Source: Tetrapyrgos nigripes (Eukaryota > Basidiomycota > Agaricomycetes > Agaricales > Campanellaceae). Taken from it: a DNA stretch of 64,000 nucleotides. Under the pieces are notes generated by a model, which saw nothing but the letters and a program-made list of their open reading frames with translations, was not told the origin of the DNA and did no database searches. Location: contig JAACJM010000085.1 of the NCBI GenBank assembly GCA_013368315.1, positions 248,001 to 312,000 on the forward strand. Direction: 5' to 3'. This document shows, piece by piece, positions 11,240 to 23,181 of this stretch. Within the stretch, counting starts at the first letter, position 1; each line of letters starts with the position of its first letter. The translations under genes and the position numbers were made by a program.

Positions 11240-12880
11240 TTACTCGTCTTCATCGTCAGATTCCTGTTCCTGCAAGAACTAGATGGAGTATAAGAAGCTG
11301 TAGAGAAAACAGGCGTAGCATGCAAATAATGAGTGACTCACTTTAACTAGGGCCTCTGTGGCCTTTAAGAAATGCTGTCGCCCCTGCGGCTTCGAGCCCT
11401 TCTGGTGCCAATATATTATGGCTTGGTCAGAAATACAGTCCGTATTATACAGAACCTACACAGCCAAAATAAGGAAAACCATAAAGGAAGGATTCACAAG
11501 ACACCTACTTTAAGAATTTGAGGGAAAGCTTTGATGATGCGAGTGTCTTCATAACAATACACTTGTACGACGTTGATTAAAGCAACTTCGGTCTTGGGAC
11601 CAGTACAAAAAGGTTCGAGGATAGGAGCAAATTTCTAGAGAGTGAGAGTGAGTGAGAGGAGAAATCCTAGCGGTAAATGTACAACGTACCGTTACTTCAC
11701 GCAACGCGAGACCTTCAATCTGATCAGGTCTAGCACTCCAGTCAACAGAAGCCATCAGGCCTTGCCAAATGCACTGGATAAGTTCAGGGTCTGGGATAGG
11801 CGTAGTTTCTTGTTGAGATTTAATGGCAGCAACAATCTGCACGCAGTCGTTAGAAGACAGATAAAAACTTGACTTGATGGACGACGAACCTGTTGCGGGG
11901 TATCTTCGCGTTCCACCATCTCGCGTAATTCCTTCACGAGAGTGTCTTTTACGATAGCATACTGTTTTTTAGCCCACCACTCTGCAACCTGAGGAAGACC
12001 TGCTTTCTTGAAATGGTCTTCGAGGTTGGTGCCTTCACGCTTATTGGGAGGGAAGAAGAGAAGAAGGTCTTTGATACCACCCTTTTTAAGGGCAGCAGAG
12101 AGATGTTCCATCGACTGCTCGGCAAAGTAGGCTTTAAAAATGAGAGTCAGGACGTTGATGGATACGTCTAAAGTGAACGCATGAGACCAAATCGCGACTT
12201 GGAGAGACAGCGAGCCTACCATCCTTGATAAGATGGTCTTTTGTAAGACTCTGGAGACAGGAGGCACCGACAAGACCTTGTGACAGGAACAATCCTGTGG
12301 TAATCGCGAGCTTATCCTTTTGGGCAGGTGACCAGCGATGGATGTACTGGAGAATATGAGGAAGAGCTGATTCTTCCAATGGTTTCTGGAGGTACTTGTA
12401 TCTGGCCAACAGGTTAAGCAAATGGGGCAGATAGCGAATGTATGCGTCATACCTCCTGATAAGTTTGTTCAAGACTTCGACATATCTCTTTATGTCTTCC
12501 ACCTGTGCGGGTTCCTTTGCAGTGAAAATCGTAAACGGAGAGAGGGGAGCGCCATCGTCGATATAGCTGCCTCCGGGCTGGAGAAGACCTCCGACAAGGA
12601 TGATCTCGAAAAGTGGGTCTGCATATTTGAGAAACTCGAGAGTAGAACCGGCCTGGATGAGTTTGGTAGTAAAAGCGTCAAAATCGCCTTGTGGAACGGT
12701 TTCAAGATGTTTGTAGAGCTGGTCTCTAAAGACTGCAAAATGATGAAAAAATAGAAGACCGGAGGGGAAAAGGGAGTTACCTGCTGGCTCGTGCTTTGCC
12801 TGTGCTTGTACAGCACGCTTTCTGGCTTTGATACGGACGCCGGATAGCGAGGGCTTTTGAGCTGTTGACTGAGACGACAT
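11240..12880 (-). CDS. eIF5-mimic protein (BZW1/BZW2 family, W2 domain)
   Basis: Family members (5MP, BZW) copy the C-terminal HEAT/W2 domain of eIF5, bind eIF2 and eIF3 in the cytoplasm and tune start-codon choice and translation rate. Read on the minus strand: MSSQSTAQKPSLSGVRIKAR with the family's KPxLxGxRxKxRKR opening, then FRDQLYKHLE, FLKYADPLFEIILVGGLLQP, IDDGAPLSPFTIF, VLNKLIRRY/KYLQKPLEESAL, LAITTGLFLSQGLVGASCL, LTLIFKAYFAEQSMEHL, and the W2 part VYCYEDTRIIKAFPQILK..., ending in the acidic LQEQESDDEDE tail typical of W2 proteins. Aromatic and acidic boxes are present. The ATG at 12880 is used because translation upstream of it does not match the family. Its stop lies about 240 bp from the convergent Zn2Cys6 gene. 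Confidence 0.92.
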
Positions 12881-13262
12881 CCACTGGTTTAGAGCAGTGG
12901 AGAAGAAAGACTTGGTGATGAGTCCTAGATTAGGCCAACAAGCTGTCACAGTGACAAATACACTGCCTCTGCTGTTGACATCCAAATGCTTCCTACTTAA
13001 ACACTACAATGTACGTCCCATTCCTCCATTCCCCATGTCCAAGACTCACTCTCTATCCAGGTCTGCCCTCCACAAAGAGTCCGTCTTCTCCCCTGTCCAT
13101 AGCTCCAATACTCACGTCACCAGTCCCTCCAACAAGAATGCCCATTCCAAGCCCATTACCGTCTCCAATGGCGCAGAAACTCACGGGGTATACCCATCTG
13201 CTTGATCGCCTTGCATATCTCTAACCTCTCCCAAGACTCTCAACCAAATCCCAGCCAGGAAA

Positions 13263-14271
13263 ATGTCCTTTGACGTTGGCGTTCACGAAGAACAGGGCCA
13301 ACGACCAACCATGGAAGACACACACGCGTTCATCGTAGATTTCGATTCCGTCCTTGGCCAGGGCTACTTTGGCGTCTTTGACGGTCATGGAAATAACAAT
13401 GTGGCAGATTGGTGCGGGGCAGAATTCCACAAGGTACGCATTCTCGCAATGAACGCTCTGGCACGCCCTCATCTCAAGCTCGGTACAGTACTTCCTCCAA
13501 TGCATTCACGATCATCCAGATTGGCCACCCACCGACGTCCTCAACGATACCTTTCGAAAGGTAGACGATATCCTCAAGAAGATGTCCGAAACGGCCAATG
13601 ATCTTTCAGATTCCGGTGCTACTGCTGTAGTTGCGTTTCTCCGTCTTGAAGACCAGAGCGGCTCACAATCGTCTTTTTCTACTTCAAATCTTAAATCACT
13701 TTTGAAAGATGGCAAGACTTCCAACTTGATATCACCCCCTCCGGATGCAAAGAAAGTGTTGTATGTCGCTAACGTCGGAGATGCCCGCGGGGTTTTATCC
13801 CGAAGAGGCGTCGCCAAACGGCTGACGCAGGATCACAAGGCCACCGACGAACACGAGCGCGAACGGATATGTGACGCTGGTGGTATCGTCATTCGGGGTA
13901 GAGTGTTTGGGACATTGGCAGTATCGCGAAGTTTGGGTGATCATTTAAGCTATGAAGGACTCCATCTGAAGGATTTCGTCATTGGCACGCCATACACGAC
14001 CGAAACGACACTGGATGACGGTGACGAGTATTGTATCATAGCTTGCGATGGGGTAAGTCGTCATTCATGTCGGTTTCAAGTTTTGCCTCATTCCTTGTTT
14101 GTCTAGCTGTGGGACGTGATGACGGACCAAGAAGCTGTTGATTTGATTCGTGATATCCCTAATGCTCAGAAAGCTAGCGAAACCTTGGTCAATTATGCAT
14201 TGAAAAACGAAAGGCAACAAAGTCAGGATAATGTTACGGTCATGGTAATACGTTTCAACGCTACGTCTTAA
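13263..14271 (+). CDS. PP2C-type Ser/Thr protein phosphatase, short paralogue
   Basis: A second PP2C, about 300 residues in three coding exons. Motifs: [117 protein letters not shown] and [12 protein letters not shown]. Metal-binding Asp residues are conserved; the canonical DGHGG is DGHGN here, as DGHAG is in the paralogue at 3736. The two introns split the protein at the same places as in that paralogue (after WCGxxFH and between ACDG and LWD), which supports a common origin. The long Ser-rich insert is absent; only about 35 linker residues remain. GGAAAATGTCC gives a fair start context; upstream coding exons cannot be excluded. Confidence 0.92.
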
Positions 14272-14778
14272 TTTATCAGAGTACATTCTCTGGACTCGTC
14301 TACTTGGGTTTTTGTTGTGTCGATAACTTATGTAAATCATTCTGTACTGTAGGCAGGGCAAGTAGAACACGCTGTACTGTACAATTTCTTTGATACCCCT
14401 CGGAGTACATTATGTATCAGAATATGTTGTTAAATGACTTTCTCGTCTAGAGTGCATTTATTGTTGCTGTTGAAAAATGAGTTTTACATGCAAGACTGTC
14501 TTAATGAGCGAGATGTGCAGGATAGCAATGTCCACATCGATTAACCAAGAAAAAGGAGCTGCCGAAAGGAATTGAGAATCGATATGCTATGTAAAAGAGA
14601 GAGATAATGCCAAAGCAAGGAATGGAATTAGTCGTAAAACAAACAAAAGAGTTATCTGCACAGATCCGAGAATATAAAAGTAATGGACAAGGTATAACTA
14701 TATATACAAGAACGGAGGAACAGGTAAGAGAGAGAGAGAGAAAAGTCCTTCAACAGCCAAGGCACGTGCGACGTCTGG
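14272..14778. other. Convergent intergenic region, no gene seen
   Basis: About 500 bp between the stops of the PP2C gene (plus) and the Ser/Pro-rich gene (minus). It contains an (AG)n tract near 14732-14744 and otherwise AT-rich sequence. I see no coding or RNA gene; it probably holds the two 3' UTRs. Confidence 0.5.
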
Positions 14779-17700
14779 TCAACGCAATAGATCCAAGCGT
14801 TGATCGTTTGACGGGTACCGATAGGCTACAAACTCAGGATCCTGCTGTACCAAATCTTCCAAATGTTTGCGAGATGTAACGGACAAACGTGGACCAGGAG
14901 ATGCGCTAAAACCACTATGCCGAGAAGTCGAAGTTGCATAACCCGTCATAGCCTCATCGTGAATGTCAGAAGGAGTCCTGGGGAATGGATGAGTCTCCTG
15001 AACAACTTCCTTCTCCGGAGGCACTGAATTCTTTCTGCCCAATAAAGCAGATAAACCAAACCTCGACTTGCGTTTGGTTTGTGGGGTAGGGGCCGTTGAG
15101 AATCTATAAGGTGAATCTTTAGCGCCGAGACGAAGTGATCTTGTCGAACTTCCGAACTCATCATAGTTGCCCCCAAAGCCAGCTCCTGGCATGGTCTGCC
15201 CGTTCATCGTCATCGTCATGACACCGTCCAAGTTGGGTGGCGAGGCCATACCATTGAATGATTGCCGTCGCATATCAGCAGTGCGGAAAGGCGCGTTGGG
15301 TGGAGCAAAGTCATGAGGAGGACTGCTTCCGGGCGGTAGCTGACGTGGGTCAAACGTATACACGGTACGGGGTCGTGTATCTGCGCCCATGAGATTTGGA
15401 TTGGATCGGGGAACGGCTTCAGTGGGAAAGACTTCGCCAGGGAGGGGTGGTAAAGATTTGTCACGCGACATCGTAGAGGCTGTTGGACGAGATGACAGGG
15501 ACTGGGATAGGGGTTGGTTGGTAACAGGAGAAAGGGGGGATTGACTGGCTGACGACTGCGAAAGACGTTGTCGAAGGTTCGGCTCTGATATCATAGTGTA
15601 GAGGTTCTTTGCGTTTTCAACGTTACCATTAGCACCAGGACTCGGTGATTCAAAGTCGTCACTATTCCCACTGTTCTTCTTGACGAGAACATTGTCTTGG
15701 TCGGCACCGGATTGCCGAGAAGACGCAGGGGACGGCAGATTGGTCGACGGCGCGGTGGGTGGCGATATGCCTACTGCAAATTTGGGTGGAGTCGTTGAAG
15801 GTAAAGAAGGGGTAGATCCATGGCGAGCACTGCCACCTATATGTTCTCCAGGACCGCGATTGACGAGGTAGGACAGTGGAGGAGGCGGGGCCAAGGGAAG
15901 ATCATCGTCTGTCTTCTCAGTCTTATCCAAAGAGTTCGACTGCCTGGAAGTGGTATCATTCTTGGAAGATCTAGTCACGATACCCCATATTTTCGCGAGT
16001 CCCTTCTTTTTCTTGGGCTTTTCAGCTAATTCACGCGAAGTAGATTGGCCAAGATCGGTTTGTTGCCAAAGCTGACTCCTACGTGCAGGAGTTGGATCGG
16101 GAGAAGTAACGAATCTATTCCGGCTCTCTTCCCTTTGAAGGGCAACACTGTTCGTGACGTGAGCACATGAAAGGGCAAATACAAATAAAACAACACATAC
16201 TGCATATCAATCATGCTGCCAGACATTCCAGAAGCTGCCAGACTGTCCTGACTTCTCCATGGGCTACCTATATTTCCAAAGAATCGCGTCCGTCTGTTGG
16301 GTGACAGAGAACCAAGGCTTTGTACATCCGAGAATGACAACTGCGACTGAGCCCTGGGTAAGTCGTGTCTCTCAGACTTGCTATCCATAGCTAGAGGTGC
16401 CGTCAACACACTCATAGGACGAGGTGAGGTATTTTGTGAGTAACGGGTGTATGGGTTCATTCCTATACCACTGTCGGTCTGTGGTATAAGACTGTGCGTC
16501 GACATCATTGAAGTGGCCTCCACGACAGAGCCACGGGAAGATTTTCTGGCTCGTCTCTCCTCCTTGCGCCGGCGTTCGCGTGCTTCGCGCTCCTCTTTAC
16601 GTACATCGACATGCTCGACAATCATCCCATTCTCCAGAAGGGTAACTTCCCGAGATTGAGAACGCTCATGTCCACTAATCAAAGGTGAAGCCGGAGAAGT
16701 TGGTGGTTTGATGCGAACGCCACCAGAATCATCCGTTGGTGCAGCGCTACTTCCCATATCGTACGCGGATCGCCGTAATTGAGAGTATGTATCCCGCATC
16801 CTATCATCCAGTTGCCTTGCTTCCTGCATAGCACGTGCTCTTGCTACCGACTCGGCTTCAAGAAGAGCTCTTTGGGCCTTGACGTATTTGCTGAGCGTTT
16901 GCTGGCGAGAAGCTGGCTCGCGAGGATTCTTGGAAGAATGTTAAGAAGAAAGAAGAAAAAACTGAGGAGAGAAGACGACATACCAAGCTTGTCCATATTT
17001 TGAGATTTTGCTCCGTCAACAACCCGCCCTTGTACCTCGGTCGTGGAGGGCCTTCAGTATCCACAATGCCAGATCGTTCTTCCTCCTCTTCCTTCCGCCC
17101 AAGGTCTTCGTAGTAGACATCACTCTCACGATCCCATGTTCCCGGAGAGGTAACATCCACATCTGCCATATCCTGGTCCCGCATAGCACACTCGACGCAG
17201 ACTTCTTCACCGTTGTTGGGCAAAAGGACAGGATTGACGGGACTGGGAGTGACGTTTTGAGTTATATACGGCTGCTGTGCATACGCCCTTTGCCTCGAAG
17301 ACACGGGAGGGTTATAGCTGGGTGAAGCTGGAGGAGGCATGTGTGCAGGTGAGAACTGGTAGCCGTTCATATCATTCGAACCTGCCACAGGGCTGGATAG
17401 AGGTATTGTAGGATGAGGAATCGCAGTGGAATCGTGGACTGGAAGTGGACGAGAAGAACGTTGTGTATTACTGCGGCTTGCTTCATTTCTGGGCACGTCA
17501 TCTTCTTCATTTCGCGGTGGACCATCCAAACTGTATCGCTCAACTACTCGCCTGGTGGTGTCTGGAGGTATAGCATATGAGACAGTGCTCCTCTGGGGTT
17601 GTTCCTGCGACAGAGACCGGGACTGGGAAATGTCGGAAGAGGTCGCTTTGGATGTCCGGGGGTTCGTCATAAGTGCAGGTGAGTCCCGCGCCTGTGATGA

Positions 17701-17907
17701 AGAAGGACCGGAAACGCTTCTCCATTGAGTTGAATCGGCGGGACCACTTGGCAGTTGGGGGGAGTGGCTGGTTGACTGTCTCTGCGGAGACAAAGAAGGG
17801 TATCGATTGTCTTGAAAGTCAAAGTCGGTCATGAGAGGCCGCTGATATGCCAGTTCAACGGGATTTGGGCCTGAATCGTTTCGCAAAGGATACAGAGCAG
17901 CTGCCAT
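14779..17907 (-). CDS. Large Ser/Pro-rich conserved-looking protein, function unknown
   Basis: A protein of about 980 residues in three large exons (introns near 16900-16990 and 16140-16200, minus strand). I do not recognise a named family. From the N-terminus (MAAALYPLRNDSGPNP) it has a long Ser/Pro/Gln-rich region with many SP and SxxR sites. The best-structured part follows: EEVCVECAMRDQDMADVDVT and SDVYYEDLGRKEEEE, with two close cysteines and acidic residues. Then come GGLLTEQNLKIWTSLV, a helical segment (QTLSKYVKAQRALLEAESVA), a strongly basic coiled coil (RKEEREARERRRKEERRARK) and a low-complexity tail with basic patches (KPKKKKGLAKIWGIV, KRKSRFGLSALLGRK). The C-terminus HLEDLVQQDPEFVAYRYPS is ordered-looking. 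Such proteins are often mis-annotated as proteophosphoglycans. Phospho-regulated scaffold is a guess. An upstream in-frame ATG is possible, but MAAAL is the more natural start. Confidence 0.75.
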
Positions 17908-18101
17908 TGCGACGTGTGAGCTGGAGTCGGGATTGGGATTTGGCAGCCGCAACGGTGAACAGCGAGCTCGCTGGAGCCGACGAGCTCGAAGATAATGGAG
18001 GAGGAGAAAGAAGGGATGAATGGAACGCAGACAACCGGGGTAAGTCAGTGTCACGGGTATGCCAAAACGTTTGTAAATGCAATTCGGATCACTTCAGCCT
18101 A

Positions 18102-19148
<1,047 letters not shown>

Positions 19149-19249
19149 AGTTGGTGAAGTGAAGAGTGATGCGGAGAATTCCACCGTCTGTGATTGGTGG
19201 GTAACCGTCACATGATTTATTACTCCTCTCCCTCAATGCTCATGTCCCT

Positions 19250-20870
19250 TGCCTATACTCAAGTATTTGTTCTTCAGGATCGTGATGATAATGATGCCCC
19301 TTTCTCCCTTCTCTTTAAAGGGTACTGGAAGAAAACCAACTGTCTCTGGAAGATTCACTCTCGACTCCGCCACCAGGGCAGCATCCGGGATTAACTTCTT
19401 TAAACAACCAACTGACAAGGGGCTGACGCCAGTTTATGTCCGCGAATCCTACAAGGACCTATACAACTATCTCTGCTCCCAATTTGCTGAGGAACACAGC
19501 GTGCTTGTTACAGGTTCACCTGGTATAGGTGTGCGTCGTCGATGTCCTTTTCGACTATCTCTGGGCTTTAACTCCATACAGGCAAATCATTTTTCCTCTT
19601 GTATGCATTGATACAACGCTTGACGGAAGGCAAGACTACCGCACGGCCGATAAACGGATTGACATATTCGATAACGAGGGCGTTTGGCTCAGAAACGCGT
19701 ATTGGGATCTGTCAAGCGTCGACCTGCCGCATGTCGCTAATCGTACGGACCTTGTCTAGTGTCTCTATGATGCCGAAGAGGAGCCACTTCGCCCGTACTA
19801 TGCGGAGCACTGTTTCCCCGTGCACGCGGCGTTTTCCAAGGAAAGCTGGACCAAGCAGGCTATCATTGCACCATATTATATGGACGTGTGGCAGCTGGAT
19901 GAGTTCCGCGCATGGTGCGTCGCTTGCGCCTTTCTCCTTTGCGTTCTTTTAACGAATAGTTACTCTAGGATGAAGCTGTTTGACGAAGAATAACTCTCAG
20001 AGCTTGGACCATGTCCGCGTGATCATGGTCAATCAAAGCTCGAGTTCGAGAGTGCGGCCCAGGGGGGCAGCTAACACGCTGGTGTCCGAGCGCAGGTTAA
20101 ACTCAGCCATCGTAGCAATCATCGCATTCGACAATTCACTCCCACCAAATTTTCATCATGAGAGCGTCCAAGGACCACGAGTCTTACACTTTGGATTTCA
20201 AGACGGAGGGGATTGAGAAGATCTTGATGGAAAAGTACAAGGGTGCTCATGCAGCGGAAGTCGGGGACTTTGACCAGCGCCTCAATGTCCTCAAGATGCC
20301 GCAAACCGCCGTCCTACGTCCCTGGATATTTGAACGCTTTGCCATCTTGCAGACCAGCTCGGCAAACTCCAGTTGTCGCAGATGAGGCAAAGCGTCGACG
20401 GCCGCCGTGTCTTTGTTGTGGCTGGGAAGCCTCCCAAGGAGCCTCTGCAGTCGCCCTTTGCGCCGAGGACCATCACCTTCCATGACTTCAAGTCGGATAG
20501 CTTGAAGTTTGATGAAGACATCGTCTGTCGCTATTATGTTCCAACAAACAGCAGGAACCCACTCTTCAATGCCTTCTTTTTCTAGTTCAGGCCCAATGGA
20601 ACACTTGTCATTTGGGCCCTTCAAATAAGCACCAATGCTACTAAAAAAACAGTCTGGTTCTCCAAAATGTTACTCCTTGTTGAAACAGATCATGAACAAA
20701 GCGAATACGAAGAAGGGGACGTGGTTTAGCGAGGTGGAATTCAAATATATGTGTTTGTAGTGCCGGGCGAAGCACAGGGAAGGTATAAGTTCCCTCCCAA
20801 GGACAAAGCAGATAAGTGGATTCCTGGTGATGTTTATGTCCAGTTCGTGACGGTTAGTTGGCTTCAGCTC
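19250..20870 (+). pseudogene. Crinkler/RHS-like P-loop protein, multiply disrupted
   Basis: The readable part starts with KPTVSGRFTLDSATRAASG and continues LTPVYVRESYKDLYNYLCSQ, then a Walker A box VLVTGSPGIG that an intron joins to GKSFFLLYALIQRLTEGK. Downstream pieces IDIFDNEG, CLYDAEEEPLRPYYAEHCFP, LSELGPCPR, YTLDFKTEGIEKILM, PRTITFHDFKSDSLKF, RPNGTLVIWALQIST and YKFPPKDKADKWIPGDVY follow in order. They match the general plan of fungal Crinkler/RHS-type proteins: a P-loop ATPase core with a variable C-terminus. The pieces are in shifting frames. In-frame stops interrupt homologous sequence at 19757-19759, 19991-19993 and 20583-20585, and frame changes occur near 19640, 20350 and 20750. No intron scheme I tried removes them all, so this is a decayed copy. 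The family name is less sure than the decay. Confidence 0.7.
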
Positions 20871-21302
20871 TCAGGACTCCTAAATATTTAAAATATTAAC
20901 AACGAATTTTAGTTGTTCTCTCTCTTGTACTGGTACGTCCTCTCATGTATCTAATGCGTCTTGACAGCAGTTGCATTTTTGTATCAAAGTTACAAATATA
21001 TCTCATTGTACCCACCTATCCGTCGAGCGGATATTTTAGTCTTTTCGGCGTGCTACCTCCACTGCTCAAGATCTCGGAATCACAACGGAAAATACGATTT
21101 ACATGCTACTAAATTACAAATCGACTATGGTGACATTACTACTATGGTATGTATGCGAATGCGACAATGTTCAGTGATATCAAATGCGAGTTATGCGACT
21201 GGAGTGAGCTCCGAAAGATTGCGTACGGTGCGTTATTACTACATGGTATAGGGTGATGGAGATGAGGGGTATGTGTGTACAAAGGAACTCGTTCGTTATT
21301 CT
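20871..21302. other. Intergenic region, no gene recognised
   Basis: About 430 bp between the Crinkler-like remnant and the kinase stop. The first part may be the eroded 3' end of the remnant (an intron-like stretch at 20850-20915 followed by LFSLLYWY). A 96-codon open frame at 20961-21251 has no family resemblance. Confidence 0.4.
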
Positions 21303-22967
21303 TCAATCTTGGTTCAACCAGTGGTGTCGTTTCACTTGTGAAACTGTTATGCGTTTTTCAGGGTCAGGATCAAGGCAGGCATGCATCAAGTCCATGGCAG
21401 CGTCGGAAACACACTGGTTGTCCGGTAGAACGATTCTACCAGTGACAGCGTGCTTGACAGTAGGGAAGGGTGAGGTGCCGGTGAGCAGATACGAAAGCAG
21501 GACGCCTAAGGTCCACACTTCCGCGGGTGCTGCTTGATAGGGCTTCTTCTGCAGAATCTCTGACGCCGCGTACGCTGTCGTGCCATAGAAAAGGGTGTAG
21601 AAAGGACGCTCCTCGGCTGGGTCAACAAACGTGGCACTCCCAAAGTCGATGAGTTTAACCTTGAGATGAAACTATCAACATCATCATCACGACTTATAAA
21701 TGAGCAATTGTACCTTCAAGTCTCTGTCTATCACGATATTCTCGTCCTTTATATCGCGGTGTGCGACGCCCTGTTCATCTAGATAGCAGACGGCGTCCAC
21801 AATCTGTGAAAACACATAGCGTGCTTGGTCTTGGGTCAGATGCTTGTGCTCTGACTGTTCAATGCACTCGAACAGATCATGTGAAGGACGACGAACGAAT
21901 TTGGGACGAGGTGGCTGAAGAGTAGAGGGTGACTTGGGGATTCGGAAGTTTTTAACGCCAAGAGGCCGGTCCGAAAGCTGTAGTGGGATGGAAGGGACAA
22001 GACTGCTGATCGAGTCCAAAGAAGCTGACGGCGTCAAAGAAGGAGTTGAGGTAGGAGGGGATGTACAAGGATGGGAAACGGCTACTTTGTCAAAGGTCGA
22101 ATTCCGATCCCACGGAGATCCATGAAGCTCTTGGACCTGAATTGGTGTCAGCGATGGATTCGTAACAGGAGTAGGAGAAAAAGGTACCAGATAGAAGTAT
22201 AAACAATCTTCAAAGAGATCCAGACACTTCACGATGTTCTCGTGTTCAATCACGCTCAATAGCATGACCTCGGTGGGTAGTTTGCCATACACGTCGTGAA
22301 CCATCCAAGCATGGTCGGGGACTTTGGCTTTGATAATGAATTTGACTGCAACTTCATGTCTGTCAAGGCGATGTCTTGCTGTCATGACAAAACCATAACC
22401 CCCTGACCCTAACTCATCTTGCAAGTCATACTGACGCACGAAGTGAGAATTAAGGCGATGTCCTTCCGGGAAATGAGCCGAGTAGAGGGTGGAATTTAAA
22501 TTAAAAGGTGCTACAGGGGCGCGGAGAGAGGAGGCATTATAGAGGGGATAGGTGTTCCGAGCCTTATGCTTTGATGGAGAAGAGGGAGAGCGTTGAGCCT
22601 GCATGAATGAGTATGCATGGACATGACTTGTGAGCGGGGATAAGGGAGCCGGGGAGGTAGGAAACGCGTCGGAATCGAGTGATACATGACGAAAGGAACT
22701 CGGAGACGATGAACCGAAAGAAGAGGATTGTGAAGGAACGCGGTTTTCCTTGGTGTCTTTGTGAGGAACGGAACAAAGAACTGAATGTCTTTCTGAGCAA
22801 GGCGATTGAGGTTTGTAGACGACGAGATGGTCGTGCTGGTCGGGAAAACAGGGAGTCAAAAGAGGACTAGCGTCGCTCTCTGCTGGGGACGAGTAGCCAG
22901 GCTCAGAAGGCGACAGGGGCGAATAGAGAGCGGGAATGACAATGGGAGGCAGGTTGAATGAGGACAT
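21303..22967 (-). CDS. CAMK-group Ser/Thr kinase, PAS-kinase (PASK/PSK)-like catalytic domain
   Basis: A protein kinase of about 530 residues. The N-terminal ~170 residues are Ser/Pro-rich (MSSFNLPPIVIPALYSP) with no visible PAS domain. The kinase domain reads LGSGGYGFVMTARH (glycine loop), EVAVKFIIKAKVPD (catalytic Lys), PTEVMLLSVIEHENIVKCL, LFEDCLYFYL, then after a small intron VQELHGSPW. A Ser/Pro-rich insert of about 70 residues follows the hinge; then LFECIEQSEHKHLTQDQAR, GVAHRDIKDENIVIDRDLK, VKLIDFGSATF, YGTTAYAASEIL, VWTLGVLLSYLLTGTSPF and DPDPEKRITVSQVKRHHWL. HRDIKDEN and the lobe layout are those of PAS kinases, which govern carbon partitioning and translation in yeast. The APE motif is ASE here; HRD and DFG are intact, so activity is likely. 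Introns lie near 22142-22190 and 21664-21714. Confidence 0.88.
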
Positions 22968-23181
22968 GGTGGTTGAGGAGAAAGGAACGAAGAGGCGGCG
23001 CGTATTATAAGATTAGCAAAACATGAAAACCCCACAAAGGGTCTAGTTGGGTGAAAGGAGACGCGACTTTGTCCGAGCTTCCTTTAAAAATTGTTCATCG
23101 CGTGTTGATCCCAGTCTCCTGTCTTTGGTAATTATTCAATATCACATGTACGCTACGCTAATAAACCTCCTTCCGCCTCCC

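Noticed and set aside
12422..12754. 110-codon plus-strand open frame
   Set aside because: It lies opposite coding exons of the eIF5-mimic gene, whose protein is clearly conserved.
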